NCBI RefSeq assembly: GCF_000333955.1
Contig: NZ_CAPS01000031.1
Span: 1-64,000 of the forward strand
Length of the DNA stretch: 64,000 bases
Direction: 5' to 3'
Source: Rhodococcus sp. AW25M09
Lineage (GTDB): Bacteria > Actinomycetota > Actinomycetes > Mycobacteriales > Mycobacteriaceae
Notes under the pieces: generated by a model
Told to the model about the DNA's origin: nothing
The model's database searches: none
The model's input: the letters and a program-made list of their open reading frames with translations, nothing else
Program-made: the position numbers and the translations under genes
In this document: piece after piece, positions 1 to 11,128 of the stretch
How the letters are laid out: each line of letters opens with the position of its first letter
Numbering within the stretch: position 1 is the first letter of the stretch

Positions 1-19
1 AAGATCCGCTAGCTACCGT

Positions 20-61
20 CGTGAGCCTTTTGCACCCCTCCAGGGGTGCAAAAGGCTCACG
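20..61. terminator. Perfect palindromic hairpin at the end of rmlC
   Basis: Two perfectly complementary 20-nt arms (20-39 and 42-61) are separated by two bases. The right arm runs through the rmlC stop codon (57-59), and the left side has a short T run within the arm. It most likely works as an intrinsic terminator for the rmlA-rmlC transcript, and its symmetry means it could act in both directions. Confidence 0.7.
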
Positions 62-631
62 AGGGCAACGCCCCACGTTCCTGGGCCTCGGCGAGGGTGG
101 GGGCGGCTTTGTCCTTGGCGGAGAGCTCGAAGGTCAGGGGTGAGCCGTCGCGTGCGGTGGTGGGCCAGTCGATGCCCAGGGCCGGGTCGAGTGGGTTGAT
201 GTCGCGGTCCAGGGCCGGGGTGTATTCCAGTGAGCACAGGTACATGACGGTGGAATTGTCTTCGAGCGAGAGGATGGCGTGTCCGAGTCCTTCGGACAGG
301 AATACCGCTTTGCGGTCGATGTCGTCGATCAGAACCGAATCCCACTGCCCGAACGTCGGGGAGCTCACGCGCAGGTCGACGATCACATCCAGGAACGCTC
401 CGCGGGCGCAGGTGACGTATTTCGCTTGGCCGGGCGGGTTGGTGGTGAAGTGGATTCCGCGTAGGACCCCGGCGGCGGAGACCGAGCAGTTGGCCTGCTT
501 CAGATCCAATGCTCGGCCGGTGGTCTCTTCGAACGCGGAGGCTTTGAACCATTCGAAGAACACGCCGCGGTCGTCGCCGAACTGGCGTGGGGTGTATTCG
601 TAGGCACCGGCGATGTTCAGTTCGCGAAAGG

Positions 632-635
<4 letters not shown>
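57..635 (-). CDS. rmlC: dTDP-4-dehydrorhamnose 3,5-epimerase
   Basis: The 192-residue cupin-fold protein matches the RmlC family in length and motifs. It should epimerise dTDP-4-keto-6-deoxyglucose at C3 and C5 in cytosolic dTDP-L-rhamnose synthesis. The catalytic His lies in GVLRGIHF (about residue 62), the partner Asp in DVIVDLR (about 87) and the Tyr in VMYLCS (about 132). The gene follows rmlA with a 4-nt overlap, so the two are translationally coupled. In Mycobacteriales the rhamnose goes into the linker joining arabinogalactan to peptidoglycan. rmlD is not in the window. Confidence 0.93.
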
Positions 636-1504
<869 letters not shown>

Positions 1505-1634
1505 GAAGCCGAAGTCTTCCAGACCCACCGATCGGCCGCTCGATTGTGCCTGCGCGATTTGCGCTGCATGAGCTGCCAGGCGCACCTAGGCTCACCGCAT
1601 ACCCAGCGCGTCGACAGAAGCGAGGACGACGATC

Positions 1635-3201
<1,567 letters not shown>

Positions 3202-3217
3202 AACGAGAACCGAGAGG

Positions 3218-4054
3218 CTAGCTGCTGCGCGACATCCGATGGCGCAGCAGCAGATACACCGCACGACGCATGAACGATGTCATCAGCGCCTTGGCGTTTC
3301 CGACGCGAACGTCGCCGTCGGACAACAATGTCGGGTCGCTTGCCTGCAGCGAGCGATGGAAGTCTGCGGCCTGACGTGCCTGCTGCGTCGCCAGTTCCAC
3401 ACTCCACTGGCCCGAGTTGATGCGGAACGACGCCAGCGGCTGCGGGAGGGCCACGATGTCGCCTCGTAGTGCGACCGCGATGAAGGTGGCCTGGTCGATC
3501 AGGTAGGGGTGGCTGTTGTCCCACAGGCCGATCTCGCGCAGCTCCGACAATTTCATCATGACGCCACCGGGCTCACCGAAGATGTTGGCACCGGCTCGAA
3601 CTGCAGTTCTGGCGGCTACTCGGCCCGAGACCGTGCCGTGCAGTCCTCCCAGCCCGCGGGCGGCGATAACCGTCTTGCTGTTGGCGTCGATCAGGGCGCG
3701 CTGCGAGGCGACGAGGACCGCGGTCGGGTTGTCGTCGAATGCCTGCACCTGGGTGGCCAACGCGGTAGCCGCGATGGTGTCGTCGCCGCAGACGAGCTTG
3801 ATCAGCTCACCCGTGGCCTCCTCGGTGACGCGGTTCCAGTTGGCTTGCGCGCCGCCGCCGGCCGGGGTGGTCAGGAGGCGGATGCGGGGGTCGTCGTACT
3901 TCTGCGCTACGGCCAGCGTGTCGTCGGTGGACGAATGATCGGCGATGACCAGCTCGAAGTCCGTGAACGTCTGCGCGAGAATCGAATCGATGGTCTCGGC
4001 CAGATATTCGGCGTTGTTGTACGCCGGGACGACGACGGAAACACGAGGTGTCAT
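3218..4054 (-). CDS. Family 2 glycosyltransferase (cytosolic)
   Basis: The 278-residue GT-A fold protein starts with VSVVVPAYNNAEYL, has the SSTDDT segment at about residues 41-46 and a CGDD metal-binding motif near residue 95. No membrane segment is evident. The ATG at 4054 overlaps the stop of the GtrA-like gene by 4 nt; upstream in-frame codons lie inside that gene. It is the last gene of the five-gene envelope-glycan run. The donor and acceptor cannot be read from the sequence. It probably adds a sugar to a lipid-linked or nascent wall glycan. Confidence 0.8.
   Translation of the reverse strand: MTPRVSVVVPAYNNAEYLAETIDSILAQTFTDFELVIADHSSTDDTLAVAQKYDDPRIRLLTTPAGGGAQANWNRVTEEATGELIKLVCGDDTIAATALATQVQAFDDNPTAVLVASQRALIDANSKTVIAARGLGGLHGTVSGRVAARTAVRAGANIFGEPGGVMMKLSELREIGLWDNSHPYLIDQATFIAVALRGDIVALPQPLASFRINSGQWSVELATQQARQAADFHRSLQASDPTLLSDGDVRVGNAKALMTSFMRRAVYLLLRHRMSRSS
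3221..3251. terminator. Inverted repeat at the rmlB/GT2 convergence
   Basis: A perfect 10-nt inverted repeat (GCTGCTGCGC at 3221-3230, its complement at 3242-3251) lies in the last codons of the GT2 gene, just after the rmlB stop. There is no T tract, so termination is inferred from position only. Confidence 0.35.
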
Positions 4055-4518
4055 GGTGTGGGGGCCTGGCTCTTTCTGCGGAACGAGAAGTCGCGGTAGC
4101 CGAAGAAGCTGACGACTGCCATTACTGCTGTGACGACCAATTGTGAAGGAATGGGCGGGAAATGGAGGATAGAGACGGCGACCGTCATCAGCGAGATGTT
4201 CGCGAGGAACGCCCCGAAGTTGACGACGAAGAATCGCAGTAGATCGCGCAGAAAGTGACCCCGCACGCGGAACACCAGGTAGCGGTACATCGCGAAGGCG
4301 CACAGTACGTTGCAGAGGTACCCGAGCACGATGGCGGCGTGGTAGCCGTACTGCTCACCGATCAGCAGCTGCCACAGGATGAACCACGCGGTACCCAGTG
4401 CGGTGTTCACTCCACCGACGAGCAGGAATGCAATTTTCTGATTCTTGACGATGCGCATCAGCGGCCCGGGCGCACCGTTCATTCCTGCCGGGGGAGCGGG
4501 AGTATGCGGTTCGGTCAT
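4051..4518 (-). CDS. GtrA-like small membrane protein (polyprenyl-linked sugar flippase)
   Basis: The 155-residue protein has four predicted transmembrane helices and the GtrA-family signature: FLLVGGVNTALGTAWF near residue 32, AMYRYLVFRV in the middle and SFFGYRDFSF at the C-terminus. GtrA proteins are believed to flip undecaprenyl- or decaprenyl-phosphate sugars across the membrane. It overlaps the epimerase gene (4515-4518) and the GT2 gene (4051-4054) by 4 nt each, so it is tightly coupled. Together with the GtrB-like enzyme and the large GT-C-like protein it suggests a three-component glycosylation system. Confidence 0.85.
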   Translation of the reverse strand: MTEPHTPAPPAGMNGAPGPLMRIVKNQKIAFLLVGGVNTALGTAWFILWQLLIGEQYGYHAAIVLGYLCNVLCAFAMYRYLVFRVRGHFLRDLLRFFVVNFGAFLANISLMTVAVSILHFPPIPSQLVVTAVMAVVSFFGYRDFSFRRKSQAPTP

Positions 4519-5456
4519 CGCCCTGCCGCCAATGCTTGACGCGTGGCGAACAGGGTGGAGGCGATGCCGGCGGGCAGAGTGCGGTGGGTTCGGCGATCGA
4601 TCTGCGGCCACACCGTCGAACGCAGCCGTAGATCGCGACCCTGGAACACTGCGAGCGGCGAGGCTGCGAGCACCACGTTCGGCCGACGGCGGAAGACCGT
4701 CCGGCACGCCCCGAGGATCGAACCGATCGTGACGGCTTCCCCCGACGCGAAGATCTTGACCGTCGGCGACAGTCGTTGCGTCGCAGACAGGGTGAGGGTG
4801 TCGGCGACCATCTCGGCCGCGTCGGACACGTACAGATAGTCGCGCAACGTATCCATGGGTACGAAGATGGAGACGGGTGAGGCCAGGAGGTATCCCCGGC
4901 ACAGGTGGGAGATCAGGCCCTGCGGCTTGGCGAGGTTCTGCCCGGGCCCGTAGAGGTTCGCGAAACGGCCGATCGCCACGTTGATGCCGGTGCGCACACC
5001 GAACTCGGTTGCGACGGCCTCGGACTCCAGCTTTGCAAAACCGTAGTCGCCCAACGGAACCGGTTTTGTTCCTTCATGATGCGGTGCTCCGGTCGCGCCC
5101 GCGTAGACGCCTCCGGCGGACGACGCGAGGAAGACCGTTCCGGTGTCTGTGCGGTTGGCGGCGACGGCCTCGATCCGCGAGAGTACGGTGCGAATCAGGT
5201 CGTTCTCGCGGGCGAATTGTGCTGCGCTGGTTCCGTTCACACCGGCTCCCGCAGCCCAGATCACGTTCCACACGCCGTCGTCGAACGAGTCGAAGAATGC
5301 CGAGCAGTGTTGCAGCAGAGCCTCTTCGGCCAAGACGTTGTTTGCCCAGGGGATGGTGCTGGTGTGCACACGATGTCCCCGGCGTTGCACCTCCCGGGTT
5401 GCTGCCGCGCCGAGCAGTCCGCCGCTGCCGACGATCCAGGTGTGCGTCGCGGTCAC
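4515..5456 (-). CDS. NAD(P)-dependent epimerase/dehydratase
   Basis: The 313-residue Rossmann-fold protein of the extended SDR type has the cofactor loop IVGSGGLLGAA (about residues 9-19), a catalytic Ser in LASSAGGVYAG and YGFAK as the YxxxK motif. NLYGPGQN, the nucleotide-sugar contact region, follows. It starts with GTG overlapping the TGA of the upstream GtrB-like gene. Being embedded between GtrB- and GtrA-like genes, it probably changes the sugar carried on the nucleotide or polyprenyl phosphate. Its family length is normal and its exact substrate is unknown. Confidence 0.8.
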   Translation of the reverse strand: MTATHTWIVGSGGLLGAAATREVQRRGHRVHTSTIPWANNVLAEEALLQHCSAFFDSFDDGVWNVIWAAGAGVNGTSAAQFARENDLIRTVLSRIEAVAANRTDTGTVFLASSAGGVYAGATGAPHHEGTKPVPLGDYGFAKLESEAVATEFGVRTGINVAIGRFANLYGPGQNLAKPQGLISHLCRGYLLASPVSIFVPMDTLRDYLYVSDAAEMVADTLTLSATQRLSPTVKIFASGEAVTIGSILGACRTVFRRRPNVVLAASPLAVFQGRDLRLRSTVWPQIDRRTHRTLPAGIASTLFATRQALAAGR

Positions 5457-6502
5457 GTCTTCGGTGTGTTTTCGAGTGATTCGGTGGTGTCGGCAGGCAC
5501 TGTGGGCTCGAGGCGTCCGAGTGGGCCGTTTCCGGGATCGGTCACGATCAGATACGGAGGCTTACCCATGGCCGTCTTGACGTTGACGCCCACGTACTCG
5601 GCTACCACGCCGAGCGAGAACAACGTTGCCCCGAAGCCGAACAACAGAATCACCATCGTCGACGCCCAGCCCTGCACCTCGGATCCGGGGTCGAACGCGA
5701 AGTACGACACCAGCACGTAGGCGACGAGAATCAGGCCGAGCAGCGCGAAGGCGATACCGATGAAGCTGACCATCCGCAGACCCTTGGTGCCGCTCGAGAG
5801 CACCATCCGCCAGAAGTGCGAGAGCAGCGTCCGCAGTCGATAGCCCGATCGACGGTCCACCTCCTCGCGCAATGCCACCGGACTCGTCGTGACGTCGCCT
5901 GCGATCCAACCGAGCGCGATGTCCAGGTACGCCTCGGATCCGGCGTACGCGGCGACCGAGCGACCGACTTCACCGAGCACCAGGCGGTAACTCTGGTAAT
6001 CGACGGTGTTGTCCCCGGCCAGGGCCTTGGCGATCAGCCACTTGGCGCCTCGAGAGGCTGCGTTGCGCCACATTCCATGGGGTGCTGCGTTCGTGGGCTT
6101 GGCGTAGACCACGGTGGCCTGCTGGTCGAGGGCAGTATCGAGCATCCCGCCGATGGCGGCCGGGTCGTGTTGCCCGTCCTCGTCCATCGTGACGATCCAT
6201 TCGCCGCCGCTCGACGCCATGCCCGCCAGCGTGGCGGGATGCTGACCGAAGTTACGGCTGAGCCAGACTCCTCGAACGAACGCGTGCGCGGAGGTCAGCT
6301 GTCGGATGACTGCGGCGGAGTTGTCGGGCCCGTGATCGAACACGAGCAGAACCTCTTCGACGATCAGCGGACGCCCGACGGGAGTGTGCGTCACCTGCGT
6401 CAACGGAACGATCTCGTCGATCAACGCACTGAGCGTCCGTTCGCCCTGGTAGACCGGCACCACGATGGAGATGCGGTGCGGCTCGGCAGCGGCGTGGGAC
6501 AT
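5453..6502 (-). CDS. GtrB-like polyprenyl-phosphate glycosyltransferase (GT2 with C-terminal membrane helices)
   Basis: The 349-residue protein joins a GT2 catalytic domain (ISIVVPVYQGERTL at the N-terminus, VTMDEDGQHDP as the metal-binding DxD region) to two C-terminal hydrophobic segments (about residues 245-270 and 280-305). That is the layout of dolichol/polyprenyl-phosphate sugar synthases such as GtrB, ArnC and DPMS. It should load one sugar onto polyprenyl phosphate at the inner membrane face. The start is ATG at 6502; a GTG lies one codon upstream. Its end overlaps the epimerase gene by 4 nt. Confidence 0.83.
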   Translation of the reverse strand: MSHAAAEPHRISIVVPVYQGERTLSALIDEIVPLTQVTHTPVGRPLIVEEVLLVFDHGPDNSAAVIRQLTSAHAFVRGVWLSRNFGQHPATLAGMASSGGEWIVTMDEDGQHDPAAIGGMLDTALDQQATVVYAKPTNAAPHGMWRNAASRGAKWLIAKALAGDNTVDYQSYRLVLGEVGRSVAAYAGSEAYLDIALGWIAGDVTTSPVALREEVDRRSGYRLRTLLSHFWRMVLSSGTKGLRMVSFIGIAFALLGLILVAYVLVSYFAFDPGSEVQGWASTMVILLFGFGATLFSLGVVAEYVGVNVKTAMGKPPYLIVTDPGNGPLGRLEPTVPADTTESLENTPKT

Positions 6503-6516
6503 CACGAGGTCTGAGC

Positions 6517-8886
6517 CTAACTGCTTTGCGGCGCGGTACCGAACTCCGAAGAGCGAACGTTTCTGCGTCGTCGCACATCGAGCACCACCAGGCCGATCAG
6601 CACCATCACTCCGCCGGCCATCGCGGCCAGTCCGAGTCGTTCACCCGGCGGCCGGAAAGTGAGTTCCAGATCGGCGTTCTCGGTGCCGGGCGGCAGGTCG
6701 ACGTACAGGAAGATGTCGGCCAAGCCCTTGGTCTGCAGCGTCTCGCCATTGAGCGTCGCTGTGTAGCCCGGCCAGGCCAACCGCGAGAATACGACGCTGC
6801 CGCCCTCGGCGGAGGTAACTCGAGCACGTTCCGATGTGGCGCTGAAACCCTCTGATCGAGCCATCGCATCGACAGTGGCGACTATCCGACCCTGCACGTC
6901 CGAAACTGGACCGTCAGTGCGTTCGAGGACATAGATTTGCCCGGCAGTGGTTGTGGGCGGGTCCACCCACTGCCAACCGTCCGGGGGCGGCCGCAAATCG
7001 GCGCGAGGGTAGAGCGCCTGTTGCAGAACTACACGGTCGACGCCCATCAGGTCGACGTAGGTCCGGCCCGTGTACGGCTCGATCCGAAATGCGTTCGTGA
7101 ACGAATCCCTACAGGTCGAGCCCTCGAACTCGAAGCACAGCAGATCGCCGAATTTTTCGTAGCCAACAGGTGTGTAGGCGTTGACATAATCCGAATCGAG
7201 CACTTTGGCGTAGTTGCCGTACACCTGGGAGTGCCAGGGCAGGCTCGGGTCGTGTTCGTTCGTCGCGGATAGCTGTCCGGTCAAGTTGAGCTGTCCGAAC
7301 TGCAGGGTGACGCCCTCCCACTGCGGGAACTCGGCCTTGGCCTGCGCCTGCGACGTGGGTAGCCACCACTTGGCAAAGGGAGCCGAGTACGCCGCAACCT
7401 GGTAGGTCGCTACTGGAACGATGGTGATCAGGACGAGTACGGCGACTGCCCGTTGACCGAAACGCCTGGCCAAATACACCCCTATTGCGCCGACAGAGAT
7501 GATCAGTAGTCCTGCCACCAGGTGGCGGTTGGTGAACTGAGGACCAGAGGACGCCGCCCGAAGCACCATCACCACGACGATGACGGCAGCTGCAATCAAC
7601 CGTGGGCGAACCATCCTGACAGTGCCGAACCGGCTGATCAGCACGCTGACCAGAATCAAGGAGATCAGTGCCACGAACGGTAGCAGCCGCGCCGGGTAGC
7701 GCAGCGGACCGATCGCCGACGGCCCAGCCGTGAACAGCAGCAGCACGATGAGCAGGACGATCGGCGTGGAGAGTTGTCGAAGCACACCAGGGACCGCACG
7801 CCAGGCCACGAAAGCCAGAATTGGGAGTACGAACCACCCGATGTACGTGATCGGCGCGTACGTGGTCTCGCCGGAATAGCCTTCGATACTCGATATCGAC
7901 GATGGGATGATCGACGTCAGAGTCTCCGACCACGGAGCCGTCAAGAAGTTGTCGTTGGTGACGCCCTCACTGCCGCTGCGGTAGGTGACCGAGGCCGTGA
8001 GGATCCCCGGCAGGAAGGTGATCGCGCCGCATCCTGCGGCGGCGATACCGACCGCCAGGATTCGAAGAACCGGACGCCACCGCCTGACGTCTACGTACTC
8101 ACCGACAGCGATGCACGCGACTACGACACCCGCCATGAGCGCGGCGTGTACGTAACCGATGCTGATGGCGAGGTAGAGAAAAACGAACGTGGATACAGGG
8201 CCGCTGTACCCGCGGGCGTAGCGAACGCCACTTGCCCATGCTTGCATCACCCATGCTGCGCCCATGAGCGACGTGATCCAGGCGGGCTGTTCGAAGAACA
8301 GCGTGAACCCCACGAAGGGAGCGCTTGCGCCGGCTACAGCCGCCCAGGCAGGACGTGCCCCGTAGGTCATGGCAACGCGATAGACGCCCGTTGCCAAGAT
8401 GAGCGAAAAGCCCAGCTTCACTGCAATCGCGAGGAAGTTCAGGTTGTCGATCGATGGAGACGCGTAGTTGATCGCCATCTGGACCGGGTTGAACAAGCCG
8501 CCTTGGCCCTCTACGGGGTAGTTTCCGGCCATCCATTGGTCGAGCACCAGGGACGGAAACAGGTTTCCTTCCCTCATGATGCGACCCAGTTGAAGCCAAT
8601 TACCTATGGCACCGGATTCGGTGTCATTGACGTAGAACCAGCGCGAATCGACCGCCAAAATGGCGATGAATCCGGTCACCACGACGGCGGCGACGACCGC
8701 ACCCCATAGAAGCCGGGCCTTGCCGCCCGACGAACCGCCCGCGAGTGTCGAGGCACTCGTGGGCTGAGTAGGCAAGGCGGTCAAGGTCCACTCCGTAACT
8801 TCGGGTAACGACATTGCGACTCTAGCCGTCGGATCGCCCGCAGCCTGGGACGGCATGGCTGATGCGCGGGTCGAGAAATCCAGCAC
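6517..8886 (-). CDS. Large polytopic membrane protein, YfhO/GT-C glycosyltransferase-like
   Basis: This protein of up to 789 residues has about a dozen hydrophobic segments, a long extracytoplasmic C-terminal region, and a last helix (LAAMAGGVMVLIGLVVLDV) before a basic tail. The arrangement and the WPGYTATLNGE motif of the late domain recall YfhO/GT-C transferases, which use polyprenyl-phosphate sugars outside the membrane. In YfhO-like systems a GtrB partner supplies the donor. The first in-frame start is GTG 8886; ATGs at 8856 and 8814 are alternatives and none has a clear ribosome site. The next gene follows after 14 bp. The product glycan is unknown. Confidence 0.7.
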   Translation of the reverse strand: MLDFSTRASAMPSQAAGDPTARVAMSLPEVTEWTLTALPTQPTSASTLAGGSSGGKARLLWGAVVAAVVVTGFIAILAVDSRWFYVNDTESGAIGNWLQLGRIMREGNLFPSLVLDQWMAGNYPVEGQGGLFNPVQMAINYASPSIDNLNFLAIAVKLGFSLILATGVYRVAMTYGARPAWAAVAGASAPFVGFTLFFEQPAWITSLMGAAWVMQAWASGVRYARGYSGPVSTFVFLYLAISIGYVHAALMAGVVVACIAVGEYVDVRRWRPVLRILAVGIAAAGCGAITFLPGILTASVTYRSGSEGVTNDNFLTAPWSETLTSIIPSSISSIEGYSGETTYAPITYIGWFVLPILAFVAWRAVPGVLRQLSTPIVLLIVLLLFTAGPSAIGPLRYPARLLPFVALISLILVSVLISRFGTVRMVRPRLIAAAVIVVVMVLRAASSGPQFTNRHLVAGLLIISVGAIGVYLARRFGQRAVAVLVLITIVPVATYQVAAYSAPFAKWWLPTSQAQAKAEFPQWEGVTLQFGQLNLTGQLSATNEHDPSLPWHSQVYGNYAKVLDSDYVNAYTPVGYEKFGDLLCFEFEGSTCRDSFTNAFRIEPYTGRTYVDLMGVDRVVLQQALYPRADLRPPPDGWQWVDPPTTTAGQIYVLERTDGPVSDVQGRIVATVDAMARSEGFSATSERARVTSAEGGSVVFSRLAWPGYTATLNGETLQTKGLADIFLYVDLPPGTENADLELTFRPPGERLGLAAMAGGVMVLIGLVVLDVRRRRNVRSSEFGTAPQSS

Positions 8887-9153
8887 GGTGGTTTTGCAAC
8901 CATTTTCGAGCGGCGAAGGGCACGACTCCGAGGGGGTTCATGTCGCCGAAGTGCCAGGTGCGTCTCGGGCATCAGCTTCGCCGACACCGAGAATCCGAAA
9001 TTCGGTTCTGAAATAGTTTTCCCTGATGGACCGCTGGGTTACCTCGAACGCACTGCACGGCCGTAGGGTCATCTTGCCTTCGGCGAACCCGACACCGTGT
9101 CGTTCGAGACGGTACGGATCGACCCGATAATGCCTGAGAACGGTTGCGGCTGA
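8887..9153. other. Intergenic gap, no gene seen
   Basis: This 267-bp gap lies between the GlfT2-like gene and the GT-C-like gene, both on the minus strand. It is long enough for a promoter driving the 8886-3218 gene run. I see no convincing terminator hairpin or conserved reading frame in it. Confidence 0.4.
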
Positions 9154-11031
9154 CTACTTCCCGAACAGCCGAGCCCAGTTCGATCGGCTTGTCATCTCGG
9201 CGAACGCGTCGCGATACTGCTCACGGACCACCGGTGCGTTCCGGCGCAGTTTCCACTGCGCTCGGAGTCCGCGAACCAGAAGTTCTCTCATCAGCTCTGG
9301 ATTGTGACGCCTGACCCGGACGCCTTCCTGGGACGCGTCGGTGACCACGGCGTGGCCGAACAGGGATACATGCCACCAGTGGGCATCGCGGCTGGCGATG
9401 GCAACCGGATGCGGATTCAGCCGTCCACGCAACTGCTGAAGCAATCGCTTGGCCAGGACCAAGCCCTCCATGCTCGGCCACGGTGCAGCATTCGCGATCT
9501 GGTAGTCGGCACTCTGCAGATCAGGCGCATGCGCAGCTGAATGGCGTATCGTTTCGGCGAACTTGGCGCGCTCACGGCGAATACCGCTCGCTGCTTCCAC
9601 TCCACCGTCGTCGAACGCGGCGGGACCGTTCAGGAAGTCCTCGATGGCCTTGATCTGAGTGAAGGCCAACCCGTATTGCATACCGACGAGGAATCGCAGT
9701 AGATCCCGAGAAAGGCTCCGGAACAGTACTCTTCCGTCGAAGTCGCTATGTAGCGCCGCGGTGAGCAGCCCGTTTCGGATGTTGAAGTACCGGTGCCATT
9801 CGTCCCAGTCCTTCCACGAGAAGTCGGCGTGCCACACACCCGCGCTGGGTAGTGTGACGGTTGCGAAACCGCGTCCGCGCGCTCGCATTCCGTATTCGAC
9901 GTCGTCCCACTGAAAGAAAAGTGGGAGGGGGTAACCGATTTGGGCGATGATCTCCGACGGGATGAGGCACGTCCACCAGCCGTTGTAGCCGGCGTCGACG
10001 CGAATCTCTTGCTTCTTCTTGACAACACTCGCGTTGACCAGAGCGTTGGTTGCCGGAATTCCGACCTTCGGCCCGGTCAAGTCGGCATGCTCGGCCCCCA
10101 CGAGGACGCGATCAGGGTGGAAAAGACCGAGCATCTGCGCGCCGACGATGGCCGGGTCGACGGTCATATTTGCAAAAGCGTTGATACGCAGCACAGTTTC
10201 GGGTTCGCACAGGATGTCGTCGTCCATGAGGACGACGTTGGCGTGCTCTGCTCCGACTACTTCGGTGACCTCGTACATGCCGCGGGTGAAGCCGCCGGCA
10301 CCACCCAGATTGGGCTGCCGGATGTACACGAGCTTGTCCTGCAGAACATGTGCGGTGTCCTGGAACTTGGCGCGCTTTTCGACGAGGTCCGTTCCCTGGT
10401 CTACGACATACACGGCATCGAGTCCGTCCACCACCTGGGTGTCGTTGCCCAAGGACGCTACGGTCTCCGCACACTCGTCGGCGCGATTGTAGGTGCAGAT
10501 CACCACTGCGGCAGGACGAATCTTGGCCGGGGAGTCGACGGTCCAGGCGAGGTCGCGAATGTTCAGCGCACCCTTGTCTGTCTCGAAACGAAGCCACAGC
10601 GCGCCGCCGTCGACGAATCTGTCCAGTGCGCCTTCGAGTTCGGTTGTGCCGGAGCCGTCCACGTCCACGGCCGCTACCGTTCGATTGCGACCGTCTGCGT
10701 CTGATGCGATCAGTGAGAATCGACCGGACCCGTTGTACGACAGACTGACTCGCACCTCGGCTACGGCGGTCCAGCGCTGCCAGTAACTAGCAGGAAAACG
10801 GCCGAAATAGGTGTTGGTGTCCACTTTCGAGTTCGCTTCGATCGAAACCTCGAAACGAGACCGATGTGCGCGACCGGAGCCGATGTGCAGATACAGATCA
10901 TCTTGTATGAGAGTGGAGGGACCGCCGAACAGTCCCCGTTGGACGACGAACCGGGGCGGTGCCTCGTGTTGGACCAGTCGTGATTGCACATCAGCACTGG
11001 TGTGTGCGATGTCCGCGGTAACCTCGGTCAT
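9154..11031 (-). CDS. GlfT2-like galactofuranosyltransferase
   Basis: The 625-residue protein has the build of mycobacterial GlfT2 (about 637 residues). It has an N-terminal beta-rich domain with ASYWQRWT, a GT-A domain with VVICTYNR, QPNLGGAGGFTRGMYE and the DDD metal motif LMDDDI (about residue 265), then YNGWWTC, FFQWDDVEYGMRARG (about 370) and a His in the GVWHADFSW loop. GlfT2 extends the galactan of arabinogalactan with UDP-Galf. Here it is not next to glf, so it may be a paralogue acting on another galactan. The start is ATG at 11031; a TTG lies one codon upstream. Confidence 0.82.
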   Translation of the reverse strand: MTEVTADIAHTSADVQSRLVQHEAPPRFVVQRGLFGGPSTLIQDDLYLHIGSGRAHRSRFEVSIEANSKVDTNTYFGRFPASYWQRWTAVAEVRVSLSYNGSGRFSLIASDADGRNRTVAAVDVDGSGTTELEGALDRFVDGGALWLRFETDKGALNIRDLAWTVDSPAKIRPAAVVICTYNRADECAETVASLGNDTQVVDGLDAVYVVDQGTDLVEKRAKFQDTAHVLQDKLVYIRQPNLGGAGGFTRGMYEVTEVVGAEHANVVLMDDDILCEPETVLRINAFANMTVDPAIVGAQMLGLFHPDRVLVGAEHADLTGPKVGIPATNALVNASVVKKKQEIRVDAGYNGWWTCLIPSEIIAQIGYPLPLFFQWDDVEYGMRARGRGFATVTLPSAGVWHADFSWKDWDEWHRYFNIRNGLLTAALHSDFDGRVLFRSLSRDLLRFLVGMQYGLAFTQIKAIEDFLNGPAAFDDGGVEAASGIRRERAKFAETIRHSAAHAPDLQSADYQIANAAPWPSMEGLVLAKRLLQQLRGRLNPHPVAIASRDAHWWHVSLFGHAVVTDASQEGVRVRRHNPELMRELLVRGLRAQWKLRRNAPVVREQYRDAFAEMTSRSNWARLFGK

Positions 11032-11128
11032 CAACGCTCCAAAAGTCGTACGGGTTCTTAGAGGGCCCTCTGCTGACCCGACTCCGCGATCCTACCTTCG
11101 GAATCCTTCCTTCCTGCGCAGACTCCGT

